This document shows, piece by piece, positions 11,944 through 22,221 of a stretch of 64,000 nt of DNA (within the stretch, counting starts at the first letter, position 1; each line of letters begins with the position of its first letter). The DNA comes from Calocera cornea HHB12733 (taxonomy: Eukaryota > Basidiomycota > Dacrymycetes > Dacrymycetales > Dacrymycetaceae), in assembly GCA_001632435.1 (NCBI GenBank), contig KV423977.1, positions 105,988 through 169,987 on the forward strand. The letters are read 5' to 3'. Made by a program: the position numbers and the translations under genes. The notes beneath the pieces were generated by a model. That model searched no databases. It was not told the origin of the DNA and was given only the letters and a program-made list of their open reading frames with translations.

Positions 11944-12286
11944 GTCGTGAATGCTGATGAGCGCGGCGAGAGTGTTCCTCAGATGGTGCTCCGGAGGCGG
12001 CCGGCTGGCCGGAAGCAATTCCAGGCGCGCGCGCCCTGAATATACACCGTGGATCTCTCTCACTCGTCCCCGCATCTCTCCTTTCTCCCTTCGTCCACCA
12101 CTCGTTCCTTTTCCATTCCCCTGTACTGTACAATAGCCCAAGGGGGCCGGCCAGCCGTCTATACCACCTCAAACTCGACTTAATAAATATCCCTCCGTAA
12201 CCTCTATCTCTCCTCTCCTCTCCGCTCTCCTCTCCCCCTGCCCTCATCTGCTCTCCCCGCACGCGTCCGACCGACGCGACGCGAAG
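11944..12286. promoter_or_regulatory. Divergent intergenic region inside the KDZ element
   Basis: This ~340-bp stretch separates the start codons of the minus-strand gene at 11943 and the plus-strand gene at 12287. It holds two motif clusters (GGCCGGCTGGCCGG near 11998 and GGCCGGCCAGCCG near 12146). It is pyrimidine-rich just before 12287, as is common upstream of fungal start codons. It probably carries both promoters; no TATA box was identified. Confidence 0.45.
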
Positions 12287-15010
12287 ATGCAGCCCTTTCG
12301 CCCCGACCGTTTTCGGTTCAGCCTTCCTCCACAGAACCCTCCGGACCGTGAGCAGCCCGCGGCGGGCCAGCCGGACGTCGAGCAGCCCCAGCCCGACGCG
12401 TCGTACACCGGGGACTACCCCATGGACGACGATCCCGATGACTACGATCCACGGGCTGTGTCTCCTCCCGCTCGAGCTCCCACGACGATCCCACCTGGTC
12501 ACCGAAGCCCCGAAGAAGACCTTCCCCCCGTCATTTATCCTGCACCAGTGTACACATACAACCTTCGTCCCCTCCCCCGTCGCACGTCATCCCGGCCAGC
12601 TGGCCAACCCGAGCCCAATGCTTATCCCGGCCCGCAGCGCGACCAAGGAGAAGCCGAGGTCCCGGTCGACCCCGCTCTCGAGCCGGCCAGCCATGTAGCT
12701 GGGGAATCCCCGATGCAACAAGCCCCTCGTCCCCAGGCGGCCGGCCCAAGCCGCCGGGAGTGGGCGTTCAATCTTCGTGATAGCGATGGTGCGACGTCAA
12801 CCGCTCCGACCGAGCCTCGGGCCCACCGGCAGCCTCCTCCCACTGAGCCTCGCGCCCACCGCCAGTCTGCTCCTGAGCCCGCCTCTGCTCGTCCGGCTCC
12901 GGCCACGCCTGCTCCGCATCCTCCTGCTCTGCAACCAGCACAGCATACAGCCGTCCGGCCGGCTGCCGCTCCCGCTCACCGTGCTTCGCAAACGGTACCT
13001 CCTGCTACAATGGAGGAACCGCGTACCGTCGACGGCGAGCCCAGCGTTCGCCTCCTCGACTTCAACGAATGGGATCATCTCACGCGGGCATGGACGGGTG
13101 GCCCTTGGACACTCGACTGGTGGCCGGAAGGCCTGCCGTTTACCCAACCGGAGCAGTGGGCGACGCGGCACTTCTGGTCTGGCGAGCTGCATCTGGACTT
13201 CAATGAACCCAACAAGGAGGATCCGTGGATCCCATGTCTGCACTGTAAGAAGGCGCATTGGTTCATCTCCACACAGAAGAACCCGGGAGAACGCTTTTAC
13301 AGTACGTTCGTTACCTGCATATATGCAGAGTGGCTGGCTGTTGACTAACCCTTTCGTTTTAGAGTGCCTTTACAACCGTCATCCTGAAGATTGTCGCATG
13401 TTCAGTACGTACGGCCGGCCGGCCGTATGCTCCCAAATCTGACTATATGTGCATTTATCTAGGCTACAAAGGTCCATTGATGCGCGACGGCAAGCTGAAG
13501 TTGGGGACGATCGTGTTTCCGCCCGGCGAAGAGCCCGACCGGTACCCACCCGCCAACCTCATAGTTTGCCCTCCCGAGCGCATCGACCCGCGCATTGAGT
13601 ACCTGCGGGATATGCGGAACCGCCAGAACCAGCGTCGGTATAACGAGATTCAAGAGTCGTACCGTCAAGCACGTGCCGATGGCGACAGGGTCCGTGCCGA
13701 GTACGAGGCCAAGCAGGAGGCGGCCAAGCAGGAGGCGGCCAAACAGGAGGCGGCCAAGCAGGCCGCGGCCAAGCAGGAGGCGGCCCAACAGGCGGCTGGC
13801 CGGCAGGAGGCAGCGAGGCAGGCGGCAGCGAGGCAGGCGGCAGCGAGGCAGGAGCAGGCTGCGCAAGCAGCGGCCGTCCGGCCGGCCCCAGCTGTCCCGG
13901 AGCCGACCGTCGGCCCGGAGCACTACGACCCCGGCGAGTCCCCCTTGCCTGACACGGGTGCGGCTTCTGCAAATCCATCTCGTCCCCCAGCTTCCCCCAC
14001 ACCCTACCGACCTCCCGGCCAGCAGAGCAGGATCGCGCCTGCCCTCCGGCGCACGAACACAGCGTCGTTCGCAAGGACGTATACTTCCCTCACCGGCCAG
14101 CCATACCCCAGAGACACTTCTCACGATCTCGTACCGACGGCTGGCCAGCCGCGCCGCCAGCCCACGCCCATGTCGACCTCTCGCCAACCCACGCCCATGC
14201 CTCATCCACAGCAGAAACCCGGATCTCGCATCCCTACGCCCGTCCTTCGGCAGCCCGGGTCACGTATTCCTACTCCCACCCTTCGTCAGCCTGGGGCGCG
14301 CCTCCCAACCCCCATCCCTCGTATCCCCACGCCGTTGCCGCCTCTGATCCCTATGCCGCCTCCCTCGGCCCGCCAGCCGGCCAGGGCCTCGCCTGCCCTG
14401 CAGCCTGTCACCGCGTCGCTTCGGGTTGAGGAGGTTGCGCCTGCCGCCCCAGCGCGTCGATGGCGCGGTCCCTCTACCAGTGCCGACCCCGCCATCCCAA
14501 TCAAACTGGACAAGGGCAAGGGCAAGATGGCGGAGAAGCGTCCAGCTGAGGGCGAGCCTGAAGGTGCTCCTCCCGCCCGTCGTCCCCGTCAGGTGAGTCT
14601 CCCTGACAACTGGCTGGCTGGCCGGTGGGCTGATCCTCTGTTAGGGTTCTGTGTCGTCTCAGAGCGCATTGGCTGATCATCATTATTGGCCGATTGGCAC
14701 AGTACGTTCTCTCGGTGTTTGGTCGGCTGGCCAGCCAGCTGATTCTTTCCAGGCACCCGATCCGGAGAACTTGCGCCGTGATCTTGCCGCTCTTGCTTCG
14801 ACGGGCGGCCCGCAGACTCGGTTGACTATGTTGCACCTCATGGCTGGTATCCTTAGCGATCCCAACGTCGGTACTGAAGAGCTCCGGGAGGTCCTGGAGC
14901 CCGTCATCAACCACGCTATCGATCAGGAGGGCGTCATCGTGCAGCACGAAGAAGAGCGTCGCGTATACGACGAGCGGGTTCGTCGTGAGCATCGTGCTCC
15001 CCGCGACTAA
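12287..15010 (+). CDS. KDZ accessory protein with Cys/His cluster and KQEAA repeats
   Basis: Five exons agree in phase: 12287-13301, 13363-13404, 13463-14592, 14645-14701 and 14753-15010, giving 833 aa. The N-terminal ~240 residues are Pro/Ala-rich and disordered. A conserved-looking core follows (LLDFNEWDHLTRAW, WWPEGLPF, WIPCLHCKKAHWFIS) and continues across two introns into KCLYNRHPEDCRMF, suggesting a C-x2-C...C...C/H metal-binding cluster. After it comes a charged helix with KQEAA and RQAA repeats (about 13708-13860), then a Pro-rich region of TPMP and RIPTP repeats and a C-terminal helical domain (RVYDERVRREHRAP). All four introns contain a GGCTGGC or GGCCGGCC site. I know no family for it. 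A structural or DNA-binding role in the element is inference. Confidence 0.7.
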
Positions 15011-16025
15011 TCTGCTCCTGCTCGCTGCCGGCTGGCCCTCTCCCCTCCTCCCTTTCTCTTTCCTACTCCATTATCACCATCATATCACAACACTTTTCAC
15101 TGGCCGGCCGGCCCAAGGTTTCTCCTCTGTCAATAACTCTGCATTCAACTAAACATCCTTTCTCTTTTCGGACGGCGGAGGCAACAACAAAGCGGGCAAC
15201 AACAGACCCGGACGGATGGCCAGCCGCAAGATCACTCTCATTTCTCTTCAGCAAGTACGTATATTCTCGCGCTCATGCGCTTATCGCCGTCAGCAAGATC
15301 TTCGTCACCCGCCGCACGACCTTTCCCCTAACCCTTGTCGAACCTTTGCAATCACCCAATCGGCGGGTGTCGATTGTCTGCTATCAGACTTCTCGTGTTT
15401 CTCGTCTCTCCCTGTTACGAACATGCTGCCCGGCTGGCTGCACGACCGACTCCCCTAACCCTTGCCATGACACTTGATCCACCATCGGCCAGCCGGCCAA
15501 TATGACCTATATCAACCTAAAACGCAACTCCAACCCAAAAAAAGCTATCGTCATCAACCTCTCTTTCCCCGTACCCCTCACCTGATGGCCGTTCTCGGCC
15601 CCACTGCCTTCATCCCCGCATATGTCCGTGCTGCTGTCGTTGTGTCAGTCGTTGTTGTGTTTGTTTGACCTGCTCTGTGGGATTCTTAGGTACCGCATAG
15701 GCATCATGTAGTAGCTAAGTTCAACGCAATGTATTCAAGTTGAGCGGTCTTCTAGCTGGCTGGCTGGCCGTGCGCTAGGGTTGTTTCTCCCGACGCGTCG
15801 CGCGTATATGCTGTCACGTGTGGCTCCACGTGGTTATTCCCCCGGGGAAAGGTCCCATCATTCCATGACCTTGCTCTGTCTTCCAAAAGCGGTTGTCCCC
15901 GTGCGCCCTCTTCTTCAACATCCCGTATGGCACTCTCCGAGCTAGCTATCAATCAGGACTTCGTGTCTCCTCAGCCAGCTAAGACCTTGGGCAGACCGCC
16001 AAGTGGCCGAACGGCTGGCCAGCCC
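15011..16025. other. Intergenic stretch of the KDZ element, no gene seen
   Basis: About 1 kb between two plus-strand element genes. Frames here are short and lack family character. It contains dispersed GGCCGGCC/GGCTGGCC sites near 15025, 15103, 15215, 15430, 15488, 15755 and 16012. An in-frame upstream ATG at 15927 could extend the next gene by 33 residues. Confidence 0.5.
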
Positions 16026-19000
16026 ATGAGTTCCCGAAATGACATCGAACGGCTGCTTTCTTCTAAAGCGGCGTTCCCTGCTCGTACGTCCTCCACCTTC
16101 TTCTCCGATCTATCTATACGGCGCTCAAATGTCATTCAGAGTCTACACCACGTAACTCTCTCCCCAATGTATTTGCGACCCCCACCGGGGCCGATGGTGC
16201 GTGTGTCTTCCCTTCTGTCGATGCATTTCTCGCTCATTCTTGACAGAAGCGGCCAGCACAGCCAGCCCGCCTGACCGGCATGGGGATCCTCTCCCATCGG
16301 ATGTCTTCTCAAAATTGACGACAGCTCTCACGGACACGGTCCCGGACAATACGCGTTTCGTGCCCGAGACGCCGGCTGCCTGGCTGGGAGCGAGCATGGC
16401 CGGCTACGACACCCTCGCCCCAGATAGCCGCACACCGCTTGATGGAAACCCGTTCTTGGGCCTGGGGATGGCTGGCCAGCCGCCGGGTGCGAATGACAGT
16501 GGTTCCTCCCTTGCGGATGCCGATGTCGACGGCGTCTTCGACCCTGATGAGCTCGCAGCGCTTATGCAAGAGATGGAATCACCTCTGGGCTCAGCCAACA
16601 ACGACCCAACCGCTCGCTACTCCACCTTTCTTGGTTCTATGCCCCCTCTCTTTACATTTGCGAATGGCATCGACGCCAGCTCTGCTCCTAATGGTGGACT
16701 GGCTGGTCCACCAGAAGAATCGCGCACACATGGTCAGTCCGACGAATCTGGCTGGCAGGCCGGCCGCGAAGCCAACGATCCTGGTTTCTCCGTGCCACCT
16801 ATACCGCCCAACCCTGGCTCATCTTCAAGCCCCTCGGGATCACATCATTCACCTGCGAGGTCAGCCCTGCCGCCCAGTCCAAAATCATCGTCCTCCGACA
16901 CCCAGAGTCGCTCGCCGTTCTCCGGTGCGTTGTTCGCCGCACAAGACGGAGACCATCCATTGTGGGATCACAATCTTGAGTCCAGTTTCGACTCGGATGA
17001 CCAGGATGGTCAGGAAATCATGGACTTGTACAAGAAGCGAGCCGCGGCGATGTGTTCCGCCTACTACAAGGACACATATGGGCATGCAAGTGGCGCCTTG
17101 CCGCCGGACAGCCGTGCGGCCATTAAGATCTGCCGGCAGATTACCCGAGGTTTCGTTGAGTTTCTTTGCGAGCACTACCACCTCCAACAACAGCGCGTTT
17201 GGAAGGAGATCGGTGCCTTTGTGGGGTGGGCGCGTTCCATCAATGCGTGGAACCTCTTTCAACGAAAGTGGAGAGAGGAGCAGCCGACCGGCCGTGAGTG
17301 GTTTGAAGATGCAGCGTGTGGATCAGTCTAATCGTGCTTGAGTAGAACGGTTTGATGCGGCTGCGTGCCGGGCTGCTTATGCCGAACAGGCTGCTGAAGA
17401 CCCGGTGGAGCTTCATGCGCGTCTGTCTACGTGGCATGAAACGCACATGGCACCCGACGCTCGGGCCGTCCAGCCGGCCGAACGGCGGAAAATCATGGCC
17501 GAATTGCTGAAATGTACCACCCACATGGTACGATTGTTGCCTTTCTCGAGGAGGCTCCTGGGTGGGCTCATAACATCTTGTAGTTCTCATTGTACGATAG
17601 ATGCTGCGACATCGGGGCCCGCGTTGAGATCGGGTCCCTCCATCCTTTAGATGGACAGGACATGTACCACGTGTATGAAACAAAGCGAATGCAAGGGGTA
17701 CGTGCTTCCTTGGCGTTGCTAGATTTGAGGACTAACTTCTCTCATTCACTCAGTACACGCAAGAGGCGTATCGCCGCACACCGGACGGTTGCAAGATCGC
17801 ATGGGTGTACTTCACAGCGTAAGTCCGGCTAGCCGGCCAGCCCCATTATGCTCTTTCAGTGTGACGCTCATGCATGCCGCAATCAGAAAGCAAGCGCACT
17901 CACACGCCAACAACCCGCCTCCTACCGTGGTGGATCGCCGGCGTCCTGAGAACCTCAAGGTGGCTCGTGAGGATATCCAAAACACGGGCAAGCGCTTGTG
18001 GCGTACGTGTACATCCCCCCTCAGATCCCGTGCACTGCTGCTCACCATCTGCCTGCTTGGGTTTATCAGACGAGATGAAGCTCTTGTCAAACCCCAATGC
18101 AGCCCAGCCGGCCAGCTGTCCATGGCGCACCAGCTGGCTGAAATTGGCCATCAAGCACAAATGCACGCTGTTTAATTGGCCGGACGATGCCCCGTGGCCG
18201 CACGACCTCAGGGCGCAACTGCAAAACAGTGTGGATCAAGACATCGTCCCCGTTTGGCGAGCGTTTACAACACATAATGCTGATCAAGCGGCGCATGTTA
18301 AACTGTGGTCTAAAGGTATGTGCTTGGCTCCCTGTCCTTGTCCTCGAGTGACTGACCGCTTAAGCACAGAGGCCATTCACAACCCCTCGGGCCAGAACCC
18401 ACCCTTGATCGTGTGATCCAATGGCGAACAGTGGTGTTATCGGGATGAAGAAGCGCGACTACAAGAAGAAGTGCAGGTGCCCGATTCCGATGAGGATGAC
18501 GACGGCCAATCGGCCGGCCAGCCAGCCCGCACGAGAAGCAAGCGTCGCAAGGACACTGGTCGCACTTCTAAACCAGCAAAAGGTCGACGGCAGCTGCCCC
18601 CTGCTCGTGCAACAATGGAGGAATTGAATTCTCCCCCTGCACCTCACACCAGCCACTTCCGCGAGCCGGGAGACGAGTCACGGCCGACAGGCCATCCGTC
18701 TAACGCTCCTGGTAGGGCACAACTTTCGACACGCAAGCGGAAGATGTCAGATATCCTGGAAACTGCCGACAAGGAACTTCCAGATGTCGAAACCGTCGCC
18801 TATGAACGGGGGAGTGCCCTTCCGGCGTCCGGCGCGCACGACTTTCGGATGGATCCAAGCAACGTGGCGGCATCTCGAGGTCGACCTCCTCTAATACAGT
18901 ATGAGCACCATGCTCCGACCTCCCAGCTAGCCAGCCGGCCGGTAGACCGCGGGGACAATCAACTTCCTAGCCCAGAGATACGGCACACCTATCTCATGCG

Positions 19001-19550
19001 GAGTGGACAATCTGCCCCAATCCGTGCGAGATCTACCTCTCGAGACCGTGCGCATGGGTATGGGTATGCTCCGCGCCCTGACACGCGAGCGAATTCACCT
19101 ATGGACAGCCGGCGGGCCCATGCAGCCAATTATCCGCACCTCCACACGGGCCACGCACCTCCACGGGGTATTCCTTACCCGCCTCTACATGATGCCCCTT
19201 CTGGGCGAAGTGAAGCTGCTGGCGTTGCCCCATGGTATCCTGGGAGTCGGCCCGAATCCCCACTACGGCCGCCGATACCTCCCCCAACCTCGGTCGGGAG
19301 CATCCCGCCCGACGCCTGGGGTGCTGGATTATCGGATCACGGCGCTTACGCACATCGCGCCCCGTACTTGGATTCCCGTTATGTGCTTCCCCAACCCCGC
19401 CCTATGCCCACCGCTGACCACATCGGCCAGCCAGCCGGCTCATACTGGCCGAGGGATGCTGGTGTAGCGATGGCTGGCTCACGCTATAGTGATAGTAGCA
19501 GCCGGGATGCTCGGGATAACATCCCTCGGCGTATACTTAGTCACCAGTAG
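16026..19550 (+). CDS. Large KDZ accessory protein (unknown), one in-frame TGA
   Basis: Nine exons agree in phase: 16026-16083, 16140-16196, 16247-17293, 17346-17527, 17584-17697, 17754-17818, 17887-18002, 18070-18315 and 18370-19550, about 1021 codons. The N-terminal half is Ser/Pro-rich with an acidic DPDELAALMQEMES segment. The centre is a folded-looking helical domain: LYKKRAAAMCSAYYKDTYG, ICRQITRGFVEFLCEHY, then SWLKLAIKHKCTLFNWPDD. The C-terminal ~380 residues are disordered and basic (RKRKMSDILE). Exon 9 has an in-frame TGA at 18414-18416 although the same frame stays open for 378 codons after it, so the gene may be disabled, read through, or carry a small unrecognised intron. The start could be 15927 instead. 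No known domain recognised. Confidence 0.6.
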
Positions 19551-20758
19551 TGTGTGAATGAATGAATATGTCTCGAAATGGTTGTAATCATACACCTCAG
19601 GCTTTTGTCTTTGGCTTTTGCGGCGTAGCGCTTGCCAAGTTGGGCCGGCTGGCTGTTTGGAAGGGATAGGAGAACAGAAATATTCCCAATTGGGTTAGGT
19701 ACAATTGCAAATGGTCATTCTCAGGCCACTACCAGCTTTCTGGCTAACGCGCTCGGTAGATAGATTCTATTCTTTCACTTGATAAGTAGGATGATTGCTT
19801 CAAGGGGGTATTCAGGAATCCCGCCATTTGAGGGGACACAAAGGCAAGTGGTGAGGTGAACATCTTACGGTCCAACCTTCATGCTAGCGCAAAACACTCT
19901 GAACATGTGGCTCTTTTTCCCCAGTCTTCGCAATCACGTTTCTATAGCAGAGAGGAGATCGGCCGGCTGGCTGGCTTTCTGGCTAAGAGAAGTAAAGTAT
20001 TTTACGGACGTGCGACACACAAGGTACTTGTTGTCAGCGCTACGTGAGCGAACTAGAGGCTCACACCGTCTACACCAATAGGCACATCCAAGATGACAGC
20101 CCGTACGCGGCGAGCACTTTCTACTACACCTACACCTTTCATCTGTGCTGTTCCTGTTTCTTACCGTCATGGTTATGACGGCTATCGACGTTACTTCTAT
20201 CGTGTCAACCAACCGCAGTGGGTTAATGAACGTATAACCGCTGAGGCAGTTGAGTAACAAGGATGCCGTGTACAAAGGGGAACGGCTGGCTGGCCTGCCA
20301 GTGGGCTGGATAGTCAACCAAGCGGATTTAATGCTTGCACCGCGCCTCTCATCTACTTACTTACTCACCCCATCGTGCGATCACTAATGTCCCACCCACC
20401 TGGTGCCAAGGTAAACTGCGGGCGGGGAGGGAGCAAAAGCGCAGCAAAGTGTGTAAATCAGCGGATAATCCTTCTGTACTGGTATCGGCATGGCTACTAG
20501 GAAGGTGGATTATGACTGAGGTCATACCGTGCCCATTTACTTGATGTGAAGACCCATATGTATCAAGCTCTGTGGTGCAGCTGGGGCAGTGCATCAGTGC
20601 CAGAAGGGGAGATTTTCCCCCGCGAAGACTGTATTCCAATGTCCTTGTCTGTCTTCACACTACCACGACTTTGGCGCACAAAAAGAGTTTCATTACGGCC
20701 AGCCGGCCAGCCGTGCGGCCAGCCAACCGTTATACTACCATAATATGTTACAGCTACA
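19551..20758. other. Intergenic stretch between convergent KDZ element genes
   Basis: About 1.2 kb between the stop of the plus-strand gene and the stop of the minus-strand gene at 20759. It is less GC-rich than its surroundings, with only short frames. Motif clusters lie near 19643, 19961, 20283 and 20697-20728, the last a dense run of CGGCCAGCCGGCCAGCCG type. No gene or RNA is supported. Confidence 0.5.
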
Positions 20759-21872
20759 CTATGCCTGGCGACCCTCGTCCTCAATGTCGAGAGCATCCCA
20801 GTCAGTCTCCGGCCCTTCCAACTCCAGGCTCGCATTCCATTCTACTGGTCCTCCACGGAAAGACACAAGCTGAGCAAAGAGCAAACCCTCAAAATTGCGC
20901 TCCAGCCATTGATAGCGAGTCAGGCCTTGCGCTTCCCCCGCTTCTTCCCAGGCTCGGACGAGAGGTGGCGTGAAACCTGTTGGCACCAGCATATTGTGCT
21001 CGTGGTACGTGTACGAAGCCGGGGTCAGGCTGCCACATACATGCTGGAGGCGCGTGGTTTGGGCGAAGACCCATTCTTCGAAGGCCAGCCGGCCGCTCAT
21101 TCGGGGATCGTGGAGTAGCAGGGCGACCTGGAGGTCGGGCAGATACATAAAGACCTGGCATATTGAGGCAACCCATGCATCACTAAGCAAATGAAAGTTA
21201 TCAATCAGACCCCTCCTGGGTGCGGCCGGCCAGCTGTACTCACCGGAAATACATCCCAGCATGTTCCACGTCATAAGTCACCGAGTTGCCGATAGGAAAG
21301 CGTCGCACGACCGGACCTTGGACTCGACGTTGTTCGATCAACATGTGTCGCTGCAGCGGTGTATATAGGAAGAATTCATTGCCCCATCTGTTCTGGAAGC
21401 CATCGCTGGTAACCAAGAACGCATCACCGCAAATGGAGACGGCCGGCGGTGCAAGAGGTGGGAGATGCACCTCATCGGAGGTATGAGTGCTGAACAGAAT
21501 AGGTGTAGGTGCGTCTGGGTGATTCGGTCCATTCGCTGTGGCGCCATACGCATATGTCCGGCCGTCCAGCCGTCCATCGTTCCAAGAGATCTCTTGCTGG
21601 GTATGGTCATCCACAAGGTACCAATCGCCCAGAATGATAAGGCGCAACCAGGTTTGGGGCGTGGAACCCAAGGGAAGCCACCGTGGGCTGTCTGTGTATA
21701 GCGGGCCGCCTTGTTGAAAGTCTGCCTGACACAACAGAGGTGGGATAAGGGAGCTCATAGCGAGAGGAGATTTGAGCCGGATGGGCGACTGGATGGGCGA
21801 GGGGCAGGGAGAGAGCGTACCAGGAGCTGCCCTGGTTGGATACGCTTTGGAGGCGTCAATGGTGCGCTCCAC
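20759..21872 (-). CDS. KDZ accessory protein (unknown, 350 aa)
   Basis: Two exons fit in phase, 21872-21244 and 21182-20759, giving 350 aa; a second in-frame ATG at 21758 (MSSLIPPLLC) would give 312 aa. Exon 1 encodes a mixed alpha/beta-looking segment with WLRLIILGDWYLVDDHTQQE and VSICGDAFLVTSDGFQNRWG. Exon 2 is helical and ends in an acidic tail (LDIEDEGRQA). The intron carries GGCCGGCC. The gene lies head-to-head with the transposase and may share its promoter region at 21873-22221. No known family was recognised, and there is no Fe(II)-oxygenase HxD motif to suggest a TET/JBP protein. Confidence 0.6.
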
Positions 21873-22144
21873 AACCTTTCCAGTACACAGATGGCCGGCT
21901 GGCTATCCGAGCTATACATCTGGATGCATTATGTTCAAGTGGCAGCAAGATCTGGCCGTGGATCTGGTTGCTCCAATGAGATCTGGTCGATGATCTGGCT
22001 GGACCCTGTCGGTTTGATATAGCAATGTGAGACCGCACCGGCTCATAGTGAAACTAGGTGGACCAGCAGTAGTCCCGATTGCACAGGAGAGGCAGAAACC
22101 TCGAACGGAGGAGGGAATGATACCTACGGTATGGTATGGGTGTG

Positions 22145-22185
<41 letters not shown>

Positions 22186-22221
22186 ACGCCTCGTTCAACT
22201 GCGGGTATCATAAGTTCTGCA
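21873..22221. promoter_or_regulatory. Divergent promoter region with a GATCTGG cluster
   Basis: Between the divergent starts of the 350-aa protein and the transposase, GATCTGG occurs four times at 21949, 21961, 21980 and 21992, with start-to-start spacings of 12, 19 and 12 bases. The same word occurs twice in each terminal inverted repeat, so this may be an operator for transposase self-regulation (inference). A (CAGC)n run at 22148-22184 follows. Confidence 0.55.
22148..22184. repeat. (CAGC)n run derived from the GGCCAGCC motif
   Basis: An uninterrupted GCCA/CAGC tetranucleotide run starting from a GGCCAGCC site. A twin run occurs in a transposase intron at 25250-25281, which suggests local slippage expansion of the dispersed motif. 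Confidence 0.85.

Noticed and set aside
20759..21872. TET/JBP dioxygenase, often linked to KDZ elements
   Set aside because: No HxD...H...R pattern could be found in this protein or in any other gene of the element.
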